Shown here one piece after another: positions 20,290 through 32,019 of a DNA stretch of 64,000 nucleotides. The notes beneath the pieces were generated by a model. It ran no database searches. It worked only from the letters and a program-made list of their open reading frames with translations, and was not told the DNA's origin. Position 1 is the first letter of the stretch, and every line of letters starts with the position of its first letter. This DNA is from Aradus depressus (taxonomy: Eukaryota > Arthropoda > Insecta > Hemiptera > Aradidae), in NCBI GenBank assembly GCA_963662175.1, contig OY759225.1, positions 15,059,601 through 15,123,600 of the forward strand, read 5' to 3'. The translations under genes were made by a program, and so were the position numbers.

Positions 20290-21720
20290 TTATGATGTTA
20301 TTTATTAGTTAGTTATTGTGAATCATGCCCGGACTCAAACTACAACATATCGCCTCCTACCAGAGCGCTCTTTCGTTGCTCTAATTGTCTTAATTTTTGC
20401 CTATCTCAATTTAACGAGTACTAGGCTCGGGACCAACGCTTAACGTCCTACCCGATGGCGTGCTAAAGGTTGTTTGGGGTTGGGTGGAAAGGTAAGGACG
20501 ACACTTCAAAATTCTCAGCAAAAATTATAACTGCCGATGTAATCTATCGACATGAAATTTTATATTTAAATTCAAAACCTCATAAGAATGGCACTTATTA
20601 ATTTTCCGTAAACAGAAACAGGAATATCAGAGAATAGGGGATCGACTTAAATTCCTTAATAACTGCCGATGTAATGAATCTATCGTCACAAAATTTAATA
20701 TCAGGATTCAGAAGCCACTATGTTAGTCAAATTTTGAGTTGAGACCGAAAACGTAATTGATTATTTCGTGCTGAGGAAGTACATAGCCGGTGATTCACCG
20801 ACAACTTCTTTTATAAATTAGAATAGATTAATGAACTTTGTTTTATAATGTTTTAAAAATAATAATAAGGCAAATATAAAGTTGAAAACAAAATTGAATA
20901 CAGATAAGTTTCTCTTTCTTTGAACGAAGTTCAAGAACTTTTTCTACTTCAATAATCTTATTTTATTTTATTTTTTAAAGAAGATTAAATTTATATTCAA
21001 AGTATCAGCAGAAAGAAAAAGGCTGATGATCAGACAATTCACGAATTGAGTTTTCAAAGTGACGCGAACAATAAGTTGACTGCTGCTCTCCTAATTTCGT
21101 AACTGTGAACAACCTAAATTCTATCATATTAACGTTGGGACGGCTTTCAAATTATCTGAAAATCTAGTTCCCAAAATAAATAGAAGACAAGTATTTTTTC
21201 AACATTTATATTTGTTAATTATTAATATATAATACATTTATAGTAATTAATTGAAGGTTGTTAATTATGGGAAATTTAAAAACAATTGGAGCAGATGCAA
21301 GCAGAGTGACGTACTGGGGTCCCAATTTGAGTCGAGCCCCAATTCTCTGATCCTCCTCTTTCATTCGACCTTAGCGGAAAATTAATAGGTGCCATTCTTA
21401 TGAGGTTTTGAATTTAAATATAAAATTTCATGTCGATACATTACATCGGCAGTTATTAATTCTGCTGGGAATTATTAGGTGTCGTCTTTACCTCTCCACC
21501 CAACCCCAAACAACCTTTAGCACGCCAACCTTTGGATAGGACGTTACGCGATGGTCCCGAGCCTAGTACTGGTTAAACCTAGGTAGGCAAAAATTAAGAC
21601 AATTAGAGCAACGAAAGAGCGCTCTGGTAGGAGGCGATATGACCTTGTAGTTTGAGTCCGGGCATGATTCACAATAACTAATAAATGACATCATATAACG
21701 TATGTCATTAATTCAATTTA
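20290..21720. repeat. large inverted repeat of SINE-A plus REP-1, arms about 390 bp
   Basis: Left arm about 20290-20680 and right arm about 21335-21720 are inverted copies: both read from 'aatcatgcccggactcaaac' through 'ggttgtttggggttggg' to 'cataagaatggcac' and their complements. Each arm fuses a headless SINE-A (minus at 20310-20485, plus at 21500-21690) to a REP-1 piece, so the fusion predates the inversion. The 650-bp spacer has REP-1 and unassigned AT-rich sequence. Confidence 0.85.
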
Positions 21721-22085
21721 ATTAATGAATCACCAGCTAAGTACTTCCCCAAGAGGGAATAATCAATTACGGTTTCTCACTGACTTACACTTGTTACTTG
21801 TTCTCCATGAAATTTAAAAAAAAAAACAGTATTACTTGAAACTTTTATGTTGTAATTTATTTTCCTGGGGAAGTGTTGAAGGATCATCCATCACTGTCGA
21901 CTGATGTTTAAGTCAGTTTTCGATTAATAAGGAATTGTTCATGTTCAAGACCATCCGATAGCTGGTCTTATTGACGTTATTCACAATAGACATTTGTTCA
22001 GCGTTCAGCTGGTATCTTAGACTGTACATAGGTATATATAATGTGGCTATAAAAATACTTTCTTCTAATAACAGATTTAATCCTA
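21720..22085. other. REP-1 end motif and unassigned sequence
   Basis: 21720-21790 contains 'gaatcaccagctaagtactt' and 'gggaataatcaattacg'. Nothing recognised from 21790 to 22085. Confidence 0.4.
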
Positions 22086-22087
22086 GG

Positions 22088-22258
22088 TTAGTTTGTGCAG
22101 TAGCTCAGAGGTAGAGTGATAGTCTACTTAGCTCAAGATCGTGGGTTCGAAACCCAGCCGAGGTCTTAGGTTTCCTTCGGATGGGACTCCAATAATAGAG
22201 TTGGGCTCATGTCCACCAGAGCGACGAAAAGGCCGTTTGGTAGTAGGTGATATGACTA
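22088..22258 (+). mobile_element. SINE-A-related copy with a different tRNA-like head
   Basis: Head 'gcagtagctcagaggtagag' (box A) and 'gtgggttcgaaacccagc' (box B) differs from the common head, while the body end ('ctcatgtccaccagagcgac', 'gtagtaggtgatatgac') is of the SINE-A type. A large internal deletion is present. Confidence 0.75.
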
Positions 22259-22412
22259 AACAATTTTTACTGAGGCCATAAATATAAGCGATATCTTGTA
22301 AAATATACAAAGTATAGTGGTCTCAATTTTGATCTGATTTTGGCCAAAATCTACTCAAATCAAAGTTGGCACATGTTGTTGAATTAGAGCGCTCACAACT
22401 TCCCAATCATAT

Positions 22413-22605
22413 CATTAACGAGTACCTGAAATCGCAAAGGCTCGGGACAATCGCTTAACGTTCCATCCGAAGGACGGCGTCCTTAAGTTTATTTTACCTT
22501 CCGGATAAAATTAACTAACAGCCTTAGCTGGGTTTCGAACCCACGATCTTGAGCTAAATAGTCTAGCAGGATACCTCTGGTCTGCCGATGCCCTCTAGGA
22601 TGAAG
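22413..22605 (-). mobile_element. SINE-A-related copy, inverted relative to 22088-22258
   Basis: Body 'ttaacgttccatccgaagga' and box B complement 'gggtttcgaacccacgatct'. Its head ('gagctaaatagtctagcagg') matches the alternative head at 22088, so the two form an inverted pair. Confidence 0.8.
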
Positions 22606-22639
22606 TAGAAAATACGCCATATTCGACTCAAATTGTGAT

Positions 22640-23010
22640 AATAAAAAATTATTAAATATTTTATTTAAAAAATAATTAAAATAAACAAATAATAAATTTA
22701 TTACATTTCCTGTAAAAATTGTTTCCGAAAAGGATCCATAATAAAGAATATAGAAAGTTTATGACGTACAATTTTTAAGAAAGTGCACATATAAAAAAAA
22801 ATTCAATTAATTATTTGGTTGGCTGGGAAAATGAATAACATAGAATCGAGAACAAAATATTGGGTTTATTTAAACTTAACCTACATTATAAAGAAAATTA
22901 AAAAAATCAATAACCTAAAATTATATCAGTCTTTCTTCTGTGGCCACTGTTTAATTTGCATATAAATAATTTATTTAAAAAAAAAATAAAGCTTTTTACA
23001 GTTGTGGCCT
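22640..23010 (+). repeat. REP-3 copy
   Basis: Shares 'aaatttattacatttcctgt', 'tttaagaaagtgcaca' and 'gggaaaatgaata' with copies at 28206-28620 and 63119-63550. No coding content. Confidence 0.75.
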
Positions 23011-23985
23011 AGTGAAAGAAAGAATAAAAATAAAATAAATATATAAATATCCTGAAGTAGCAAACCTCCACAACTGAACCAACGGTTTGCCGACCTTGTT
23101 CCTTTCAGGAGTTTTAGCTTCTTGTATTGCAATTATCAATTAAAAATCTCGAAGTAATCTTTATCCTATTTATTTCAAATGCAGAAAATGTTTACATTAC
23201 TCATTACACTATAATGAATTATTCTCCTACTTCACTATATAAATGCCTCTTTCATCACTGGTTCCGATCTGTAACTCGACTGTGTTCTGTATATAAAACA
23301 GCTGATACGCCAGCATTTGTTTCGACCGTCTATTCTCCTACTTTCATTTTTTATAAAAGCGAATTTAATTAAAAGTATTTTTATATTTATCTCTAATTAA
23401 TTTAAAAAAGTTTTAACAGCTGTTTTTATTATTTTTTTTAAATCAAAATTTCAACCGTTTTCACATAAAACTCCACACTTCAGCGATTCCCCTCCTTAAA
23501 AAATAATAATTAATTTTGAAGTATTTAGTGCTCAAGAACGCATGACTCACAATAAATAATAGTAACAGTAAACAAAAATAGTAGCATTTTTGGAAATTTT
23601 CAATTTTTAGAGCCGCAGTTTAACGTGTTAAAGAAGATGGAAATTGTGGGGGATGGACGAATGAGGCAAAAAATGTGAAGCTGGTTGGAAGAAAAAGAAG
23701 GGTGTTCCTGAGGGATTCAATATGAAATGTTTTTTTCAAAGTGAATTAATATCTGAAGCCTGAAGTAGGATGGCTGATGGTGTGGAATGCGAGAGCCCTT
23801 TCTATTAAATATCTGAAGTTGAGGGGGTGGGGAGGGGGGGGGGGGGGGGGGAGGCGCGTCGCGGGTGAAAAGGCAGGCCTTAAGGGCGATACCTTAGGGA
23901 CCCCCGCCATTAATAACCCTGGCTCATACCTCCTTTCATCTTCTGTCTTAAGTAATTCACAGCCTTTCTGAGGAAGCATCGCAGA
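23010..23985. other. unassigned stretch with a G-run
   Basis: A near-pure G tract lies at about 23824-23852. Open frames reading through it (both strands) are low-complexity and unsupported. An 81-codon frame at 23127-23372 has no recognisable domain. Confidence 0.4.
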
Positions 23986-23989
23986 CTGC

Positions 23990-25112
23990 GGTTTGTCAAC
24001 TGAGTCTCACAAGTTTGAGCAATTGCCCAAACGCAGTGAAATTAAATAAAGTTAGGAACTGGAATCCGTTGAGGGAAAGATCTCAAGCTGTGAGTTTCTT
24101 AACAGTGTCGGGGAAGTGGTGACTAATTGTCCGGAATGTCCAATTCAGTGTAGACACAGTACGCAGACGACTCGCAGAAATTGACCTGCACTCGAGAGCT
24201 ACCGCTACTGGACCTCTACTCACCCCAGCTCGTCTTTAGTTTGCTTGAGTTTATGAGGCATGGACAGAGAATGACTGGGGGCATGTTCTGTTTTCAAACG
24301 AGTTCAGATTTTCTCAGTAAGAGTGTGGAGAAGATGAAAAGAGCGATACGCTCAATGCACTAGAGCGGGAAGAGTACAGTTTGGAGGTGGATCGGTGATG
24401 GTTTGGGGAGGCATCACTTTAGAAGCCAAGACCGATCTCCACGTATTCCGGAGGCCGACCCTGAATGCACATGCGTATGTTGCTGAAGTCCTACAAAATT
24501 ATGTGATGTCTTTTGCTCCATTAATCGGGGAAGATTTTATCTTCATGCAGGACAATGCTCGGCCGCATGTTGCAAATGTTGTATCTGTACCTTAATGAGG
24601 TCGGTATTCGTACCCTGGAATGGCCAGCCCGCAGTCCTGACCTTAATCCTATTGAACACCTTTGGGACGAGCTGAAAAGGTGCATCCGCCGCAGACCAAA
24701 CCCTCCCCTTGACTTACAAGAAGTGAGAACTGCTTGGTGGAAGAATGGGACGGGATGCCTCAAGGAAGCGTGGCTAGTCTCATCAGAAGCATGCCAACAA
24801 GACTTCAAGCACTTATTCAAGCTAGGGGAGGTAACACTCGTTACTAAGGGAAAAAAAGCGTGTGGAAATTTCAGTTATTGGAAGAAATCTGATGTAACAT
24901 CTTTTTTTAAAAATAAAGTAGGTATTCTGTTTTTTTAAAAATTAAATAATGTTTTTTCTCTTATAAAATAATGTTCTCATCCATTTTGTTGTTTTTCTAT
25001 ACATTATATCAAGTATTCTAAGGATAAAAAAAAATTTGACAACTTCTAGCATTCAAATAAAAAATATGAATGAAATTGAAGGTGCGCCGCTTTTTTTTCT
25101 GTTGAGTGTAGA
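23990..25112 (+). pseudogene. Tc1-type transposon with broken DDE transposase
   Basis: Degenerate plus-strand translation follows the Tc1 order. First comes VDTVRRRLAEIDLHSRA (end of the DNA-binding part, about 24150). Next comes TENDWGHVLFSNEFRFS (about 24265-24315), where family members have SDESRFS, so the first catalytic Asp is replaced by Asn. Then come FGGGSVMVWGGI (about 24385), FMQDNARPH (second Asp at 24551-24553) and EWPARSPDLNPIEHLWDELK (Glu at 24654-24656). A frameshift separates the last two blocks (near 24595) and several stops lie before 24390. The right end has TACACTCAACAGAAAA as complement near 25097-25112, a plausible terminal repeat; the left terminal repeat was not found. 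Inactive. Confidence 0.9.
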
Positions 25113-25137
25113 AGGAAGAACAAAAAAGAAACAACAA

Positions 25138-26170
25138 AAAAAGTTAGAATTTTTGGTTTTATACACAAATGGCCTGGAAAGAAAAATAGAGCGAAATCAA
25201 GTAAGAACTGAATGATTTAGCGAATTTCAGTGTTCATGGTGACCTTCGTATCGAGCGAATATTGAGTTCAGATTAATTCGAGCTGGGGAAGTACATAGAC
25301 GGTGTTTCACAGAAGACTTTTTTTTTTGTATTACTTTCAAGAAGTGAAGGCCATTAAAAAATATATATAATGAGTGCCACAGGGTAGCTTCATTATTTGG
25401 TATGAAAAAACAAATAAAAAAAATTCGAATTAAACAAAAAAACGGACATTTCTTTACGTCTTTAATTCATTGGCTTGTTTGCAACGGTCAATAAGAGTGG
25501 AAAAAAAAAGTCTGACTGGCGGAAGGTGAACACAAGGGGGGAGTGGATGTATGTGAATACCCGGGGGTAGTTTTTTTCCGCTTTTTCGTTTCCCTCTGAT
25601 GGATAAATGTGGGACCTAGTCCCACCACGCATTTGTAATGTGACTGAAGGACAACAGAGCAGATTGGGGATTGGCGAGGGGTCCATTTGGGATTTCCGCC
25701 TAACTTTGATTGGGGTCGCCGAAAAAAAAAAAGTAATCATTGTGAAAAGCGGAACCCATATAACGACTTACGAGAAAATAGTTGGTGGAAGAAGTTAGTA
25801 GATGATGTAGTGACAACTGATTATTTCACAGGTTACAAAATGAAAATCATTGACTATGTACTTCCCCAATATGTTCACATTATTTATCTGACTTTATGAA
25901 AAGTATTAGAAGTTATAACACCTTCTTTTGGTGCTAAAGAAGTAAAAGAAGGACACTTTATGCCAACGAATAACGATGGGTACATATACGTCGGCTTAGA
26001 GTTACCAACCTGTGTAAAATTACTAACCTGCTTGAAGTTACTAACCTGTGTAAAGTCCGATACGAACGTCCCCATGAACACTGAAATTCGCTAAATCATT
26101 CAGTTCTTACTTGATTTCACTCTATTTTTCTTTTCGGGCCATCTGTATAAAGCCAAAATTTTTAACTTTT
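25138..26170. repeat. inverted repeat, arms about 110 bp, spacer about 810 bp
   Basis: Left arm about 25138-25253 and right arm about 26064-26170 share 'gaatttcagtgttcatgg', 'tcaagtaagaactgaatgat' and 'gttagaatttttggtttta' in inverted form. The spacer includes REP-1 end motifs ('ggggaagtacatagacggtg' at about 25285, 'actatgtacttcccc' at about 25853) and a short 18-bp tandem ('ttactaacctg') at about 26005-26060. Confidence 0.75.
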
Positions 26171-26189
26171 TTGAAGTGAAAACTTCTTT

Positions 26190-26550
26190 AGCACCGTTGT
26201 GATTTGAAACTCGATGAAACGAAAAAGCGACACTATTGCCTTATCTTCGTTTTATTTAGTCATCTGTTTGAATTACTAACATAAAGACTTCTTGTAACTG
26301 AAAGTGAAGAGAAAAAAAGTTGCCGATAATGCTTCTTCTCTAGTCTTGCGACACAAAAAAGAGAATCATGAAAAATTCCATCGCCTCCTCCTCTCCCTCC
26401 AAAATGTTTTGAATTATGAATTTTTTTAGACTTTTAAGACTTTGTACCAATATTATAATAAATAAACCCTATAATTATCCCACTCCTGATACTGCATTCG
26501 TCTCATTCTCTCGCAGTTTCGTTTTCTGAAGGTTTCACTTCTACCGCGTG
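26190..26550. other. unassigned stretch
   Basis: No coding region or repeat hallmark recognised. Confidence 0.35.
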
Positions 26551-27420
26551 TGAACTGCACACATGTTATTTTTTTTTGTTTTTCTCTTCCTTTTTCTAGT
26601 TTTCTCTTGTCTTTATAAATTATATTATAATTTTTCCATGTCCTTTGTTTTTTTGTAAAACACTTCTTTCGTTAATTTTTTCTTTTTTTCGAATTTTTAT
26701 CATTTCCCCCTCACCAATTTTTTTTTTCCTGCTATATTTTCATTTTTTTTCGAAAACCTTTTTTTATTTTTCCTTTCCAAATTTCTTTGAATGGTTCCTT
26801 CTTGTTTCTTACAAAATTTTATCAAATTCTACCGGGTCGTTTTCTTATTCCTGTTTATTTTTTTTTTTTGTATTTTCTTAATTATTTATTTTTCTTCAAT
26901 ATTTATCTTGTTTTAATAATTCCATATTATTCTTCGATGTTATTTTTACCTTTTTACTTTATTTGGTTCCAATTTGATGCTTAACTTCCAAGAATCATTC
27001 GTGTTATAATTACAACCTGGCGACGCCACTTGTTTATTAGTAAATTTAGTTATTAAACTGATATTTTTCTTTTGTTTCTTCTATATTTATTTTGATTTCC
27101 TTTCTTCCTTGTACATTCTCTTTACTATGTTTTATTGATTTGGGTTTTAATCACTGTTGAAACTTACTCTCTGATAAGCCCTTCATAGGTTATGTTGACT
27201 TGCTTTTATGTTACTTTAAACTTTCAAAATTGTTTTGTACTATTCCTACTTTTTAAATTGAATTTACTATTGATAAATATTTATCTGATTTGTTTCTCTA
27301 TGTGAGTTTTTTCTAGTTGAACTTAGTTTTTTGCTGGTTGCCATATTGATCATCTGTTTACTGTGGTAAAAAGTAAGAATTGTAAAATTAAAATAAATAA
27401 AAAAATATTTATATACTCAT
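26550..27420 (+). repeat. T-rich low-complexity tract
   Basis: Long runs of T and TTTC on the plus strand (about 26560-26960). The 78- and 65-codon open frames here are Phe/Leu/Ser-rich products of this composition and not genes. Confidence 0.6.
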
Positions 27421-27434
27421 AAGTAAAATTAATA

Positions 27435-28205
27435 CAGTGGAATCCGCTTATTAGCAATTCGCTTAATAGGAATATCCGCACATTAGCATCAAAACACGCT
27501 GGAACGGATCGGATCGGCAAAATACAGTGAGTTTTGTCCGCTTATTAGCAATGAATGTCCGGTTTAAAGGTTCAATTATGAACGCAGAATGAGGTTTCGA
27601 GATAGGAAAATAGGATGTTTCTCGGAAGGTCAGTATTGGGGGAAAAATAACACTTGCGTAAACAGTTTTAGTTTCTGACTATTCTCTGAAAAACGGAAAG
27701 AATAAAGCCATAATTACATAATTCTCAGAAGACTTTGATTTTTGAACATAACCCCCTCGAGTTTTAAACAGTAAGCTATTCAGTTGTACTCGGGTCATTG
27801 TGGAGTGCGTGTTGTTTGTTAAATACATTATGGTCAGACCTTTGCCGATCATTATAGATACGAGGGGTACATTCGAAACATGCTTTCGAACGATCTAAGA
27901 CAAAGTAAAATCGACAAATATTTTTCAAAACCTTAGCTTTTTACTGTAAATATGTATATAATACATATTATGTTTCTTTATTGACGATTTTTTGACCTAC
28001 TTTGTTCGTATTATGTACCTCGATTTGTTAAATACATTTCACAGGAAAATTTTCATGCCTACCTAATTTTTATATTTTTCTTTCTCTCTCTCTCTCTCTC
28101 TCTCTCCCCCCCCCCCCCCACCCCCAATCCGTTTATTAGAATCGTCCGTTTATTAGGTTCAAAGTACGGTGGTCCCGATGTGATTCTAATAAGCGGATTC
28201 CACTG
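27435..28205. mobile_element. Tigger/pogo-like MITE, 771 bp
   Basis: Ends CAGTGGAATCCGCTTATTAG and its inverted copy at 28183-28205, flanked by TA (27433-27434, 28206-28207). Subterminal copies of 'cttattag' occur inside both ends. The right half contains (TC)n then a C-run at about 28080-28120. No transposase recognised. Confidence 0.9.
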
Positions 28206-28620
28206 TACTAACGAAATAATAATTGAATTAAATAAACATTAAATAATAAAAATTACCACATTTCCTGTAGAAATTTTACAACTGGTCTTCTATTTAATTT
28301 TGATTTCTATAGTAGTTTTTCGAAAGTTTTTCTAAAAATATATCAAAAGTTCATGACGTGCAATTTTAAAGAAAGAAAGTGCACGTAATTTTTAAAAAAA
28401 TTTAAATTAACAAACTTTCCAGTTGGATATCTAAAGAGATGCCATTTTAAATTTTATTTCCATAATATTAAATCTAATCCAAAGGTTTTCAAATTATCTT
28501 ACTGGGCCAACGGGGAAAATGAATAGAATATAATTTACGAGAACAAATAGTTTGGGTTTATTTTTTTCTAATCATCTACATTATTAAATAAAAAAACTAA
28601 ACATTGAAACAAACAAAAAT
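28206..28620 (+). repeat. REP-3 copy
   Basis: Shares 'ttaccacatttcctgtagaa', 'gtgcacgtaatttt', 'tctaatccaaaggttttcaa' and 'cttactgggccaac' with 63119-63550 and, inverted, with 43165-43330. Confidence 0.85.
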
Positions 28621-29725
28621 CAAAAGAAAAATCTTAAAAACTAAATTCTTAACACTAATTCAATCTTTTTTTTTTCTATTTAGTTCATCATATCTTAAGC
28701 CTAAACGCCACTTTTCATCTTCACTCAGACCGTCCCCATTCGGACCTCGACTCGTCTCTGCACACACTCATAAACAGCTGATGGCCGTGTTTTTTTTTTT
28801 TTTTTTACTCATTTGTTTTAAAAGAAATGGTTTCTTTTTATTTATGTATTAATTCAGTTTCTTTTTATAGAAAAATAAATATAACTATTTTTTTTTATAT
28901 AATAATTTTTTAATGTGTGTATTTTTTTTATACATCACATTACAATGGCTTAGATCCCATCGAGGAAGAATAACCATTAACCTGAGAATTTCCAATGTCA
29001 TTTCAGAATTGTATGATCCGGTGAAGAATAGAATCCTTGAAAAGTAGATGACAGAAAGAATGAAAAAAAAAAAAAAAAAAAAGTATCCAGGATTCCAAAC
29101 GAAAAGGTTGACACCTGTATTATATGGGGCCGTAGATCTTAAAGGATGGTTTGGAAAAGAGGGAAAAATAAGAGATGGGGTGAGCTATGAGACCTGAGGC
29201 GGAATTATTATAATACAAACTTCAGAGATACATTAAGCCACCCTTACCTCATATATCAATGTAAGTAAAATTACACCCTCTGACACACCAGTCTTAACAT
29301 GATTTAATGTTTGTTTGTCGTAAATACTTCAAAGGTAAAAAAATATATAAATATATATCTTACTAATATATAAAGAGATAGTGTTTGTTTGATGTTCGGG
29401 CTAATCTTAAAAACTACTGGACGAATTTTCAATGTTATTTTTTTTGTATGAATTCCTAAGGTATCCGCGGTGGTTATAGGCCAAAAAAAATTTTTCCTTT
29501 ACATTTTTTTGAAGGAAATAGTTGATTTTTGTGTATATAGTATCGATAGGCGTAATCGAATCTCTCAATAGTTCTCTTTTTATGGTTTCAAAGTCGGTAT
29601 ATGGAAAGTCAATTAACGAGTGTTTGTCCCTGTTTATTGTGTTGTGTTTTCATTTCTTTGGGCATGAATGTCAATTCAACTTTCTATAAATATATTCTAA
29701 TGTTACTTTTCGTTAATTAAGTGTC
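28620..29725. other. unassigned stretch with common insect-type repeat
   Basis: 29340-29480 contains 'aactactggacgaattttca', a phrase typical of dispersed insect transposon sequence. The remainder has only poly(T)/poly(A) tracts and unsupported short frames. Confidence 0.35.
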
Positions 29726-29739
29726 TTTGATATAATTCA

Positions 29740-30274
29740 TATGTGATAGTAAGATGGTGTGGGACGAGATTTCAAATAGAAATAAAAGACGTTGTCTTCC
29801 CACTGTTTTATTTTACACCAGAACCGGTTTTCGACACAACAGCGTCATCAGTGTATATCATAACATTGTATTTATTTATGTATTTATTTTAATTTTTTAT
29901 GTATATTTTATGACAACAATAATTTCTTTGGCTGTATGGTGAAAACTTTTTATATTATGTACAGACTTATTGTATTTATCAGAATGAATGGTTTTGCATG
30001 TATAGAGAGTGAGTGAACCTAGCTATCCCCACCCCTTAGAGCTATGCCAGTTGTCTTCTAACCGCTGTACTGTGTGGGTGGGGTAAGTTAATTTTATAAT
30101 TTTATTTTCTTACTCTGTACCCTGATGCTTTAGGAATTATTTATACTTTTTATTATTTATATATTTTTTGTTATTCTATGATAGATTAACCACTGATGAT
30201 GACGCTGTTGCGTCGAAAACCGGTTCTGGTGTAAAATAAAACAGTGGGAAGACAACGTCTTTTTTTTCTATTAT
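29740..30274. mobile_element. PAL-5: palindromic element with 14-bp target duplication and hammerhead-like hairpin
   Basis: Flanked by a perfect 14-bp duplication TTTGATATAATTCA (29726-29739 and 30275-30288). Arms are 'gacgttgtcttcccactg' through 'cagaaccggttttcgac' (left, about 29785-29850) and the inverse (right, about 30195-30260). The right arm has CTGATGA (30193-30199), one base, GACGC-TGTT-GCGTC (30201-30214), GAAA (30215-30218). The left-arm copy has a 3-base deletion in the core. A one-sided tail (29740-29785) is shared with the solo arm at 18321. No protein encoded. Confidence 0.9.
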
Positions 30275-30593
30275 TTTGATATAATTCACCATTAACTATA
30301 AACAGAATTGAAAGCAATTTAAGGACTTACCTATGTTGTGCTGGGGGAAAAGTTGTTCTACTACATTGTAATAGTTTGATTTTAGGCAACGGCTATGCCA
30401 ATATGAAATGATTCAGACAATGGGAGATAGAGAGTGATCTATAAGCGTGATTGGTATAAGAAAGTCCTGTAATGGCCACATCACCTATATATATATATAT
30501 ACTTTTTTTTTTTATTATTATAATTTTTTTTTATGTTTATGTCATCCCTTCATATATATTTTATTTTTATAATTTTTCATAAAAACTACCAAT

Positions 30594-30899
30594 AGGTTAG
30601 GCTAGGTTTTATGACTCATGCCCGGTCATACTACGAGGTCATATCGCCCACTATCAGAGCGCTCTTTCGTCACTCTGGTGGACATGAGCCCGACTCTACT
30701 GTGGGAGTCCTAAATTTTGCCTACCCTAAATTTTTATTCACCTAGGGCAGGGGCCTTTAACGAGTATCTGACATTGTACAGGCTCGGGATCATCGCTTAA
30801 CGCCCCATCCGAAGGACGGCGTTCTTAAGTTTATTTTACCCCCCAGATGAAATAAATGAAGGGCCTCGCCGTGTTTCGAACCCACGACGTTGAGCTCAT
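30594..30899 (-). mobile_element. SINE-A copy
   Basis: Starts with a telomere-like 'ggttaggctaggtttt' and runs to 'cgaacccacgacgttgagct', lacking the outermost head bases. Confidence 0.92.
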
Positions 30900-31640
30900 T
30901 ATTAAAAAAAATATATAAACATTACTAAAATATTTCCTGCTGTACTTTATTTTAGATTCTTTGAGACGCTACGACTTTGGTTTTAATGGTCCTATCTCAA
31001 ATGGTAATTTAATTGGAAACATTTATGGTAAGAAACAATTTTTCGATAGGTCTAACAGTTTTTGGGTAAATCAGGGAAAAGTCTAAAAATATGTGTTTCA
31101 AAACTTCATTTTAGAACGTTTTTCGCATGTATCTCAAAAACTGGCATCCTCAAAAAAATTCGAATTTTTTTTTACTTGAATATTTTTTTTATTTTTTTTT
31201 ATGAGCTTTCCATTATATTGACACATATTGCAAATATATAATCGGACATTATTCTTATTCGGGAAAACATTAGATCGGTTGAGGACCTCAATTTCTCTTC
31301 TCAGACTGCGGTTAACTAAATACAGTCCTTTTGAAGTACACTTGGATACTCATTTAAGATAGATTTAATACTCGTAATTAGGCTGTTTTAACTTACTCAC
31401 CAAGGGTTCTTCTGGAGTTATGAATGCGAAAGCTCTTTACTCTCCTTCGTTTGAGTGGCCTAAGCTATTATTGTAAGAGATCACACAGACAAAACCTGGT
31501 TGGGATAACAATTATGTAAAACTCTTCATTAGAGATATTTTCAGAAACTAACAATTATACAAAATAATCTCCTTATCGAATTAAACAATTAATGTGAAAA
31601 ATAATTGAGATATAAAAGCGTATAAATAAAAAAAAATATG
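30900..31640. other. unassigned stretch
   Basis: 31090-31150 ('cgcatgtatctcaaaaactg') resembles 55295-55330, so a dispersed repeat is present. Nothing else recognised. Confidence 0.4.
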
Positions 31641-31770
31641 ATTTTTCAAAATTTTTCTTTAAAATTTTGTGTCGATAAATTTGTCACATCGGCAATTAGA
31701 TTTTTTGAATTGAGCCCCTCCTTTTGAAACCCCCTTTTCTTTGGCCGATATGGCTGAAAATTGACTCAAT
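31640..31770 (-). repeat. REP-1 copy, minus orientation
   Basis: Complement of the 'taactgccgatgtgac' and 'ggccaaagaaaa' modules; ends with 'tggctgaaaattga'. Confidence 0.65.
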
Positions 31771-31771
31771 A

Positions 31772-31930
31772 TGACTCATATTATGAGTAAATAAGTAGAT
31801 GAACTATAAATGGTCAGTGGATATTTCAATGAAAATAAACAACATATTATGTTGTTTATTTTCATTGAAATATCCTATTCTTCATTGTTTTGTGTTTAAA
31901 AGTAGTTTTCTGTATGTGACAGGATTACTT
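31772..31930. repeat. hairpin-containing arm of a long inverted repeat (left)
   Basis: Contains a 57-base hairpin (about 31818-31875) with 'atttcaatgaaaataaac' and its complement around a short centre. The whole block recurs inverted at 34400-34552. Confidence 0.85.
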
Positions 31931-32019
31931 ACGTTTTTGATTAAGTTACCACTTGTAAAACTTTAGTTGAATCTGACCAATAATTATTTATAGAACGTTG
32001 AAGATTGTAGTAAATCTAT

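Noticed and set aside
26645..26984. Phe/Leu-rich open frames as membrane proteins
   Set aside because: They follow from the T-rich composition of 26550-26960; no start context, splice sites or conserved motif.
31394..31480. Second host exon with a strong donor-like site (cttg/gtgagtaag on the minus strand)
   Set aside because: All three upstream frames hit stops within about 25 codons and no acceptor or homology was found.
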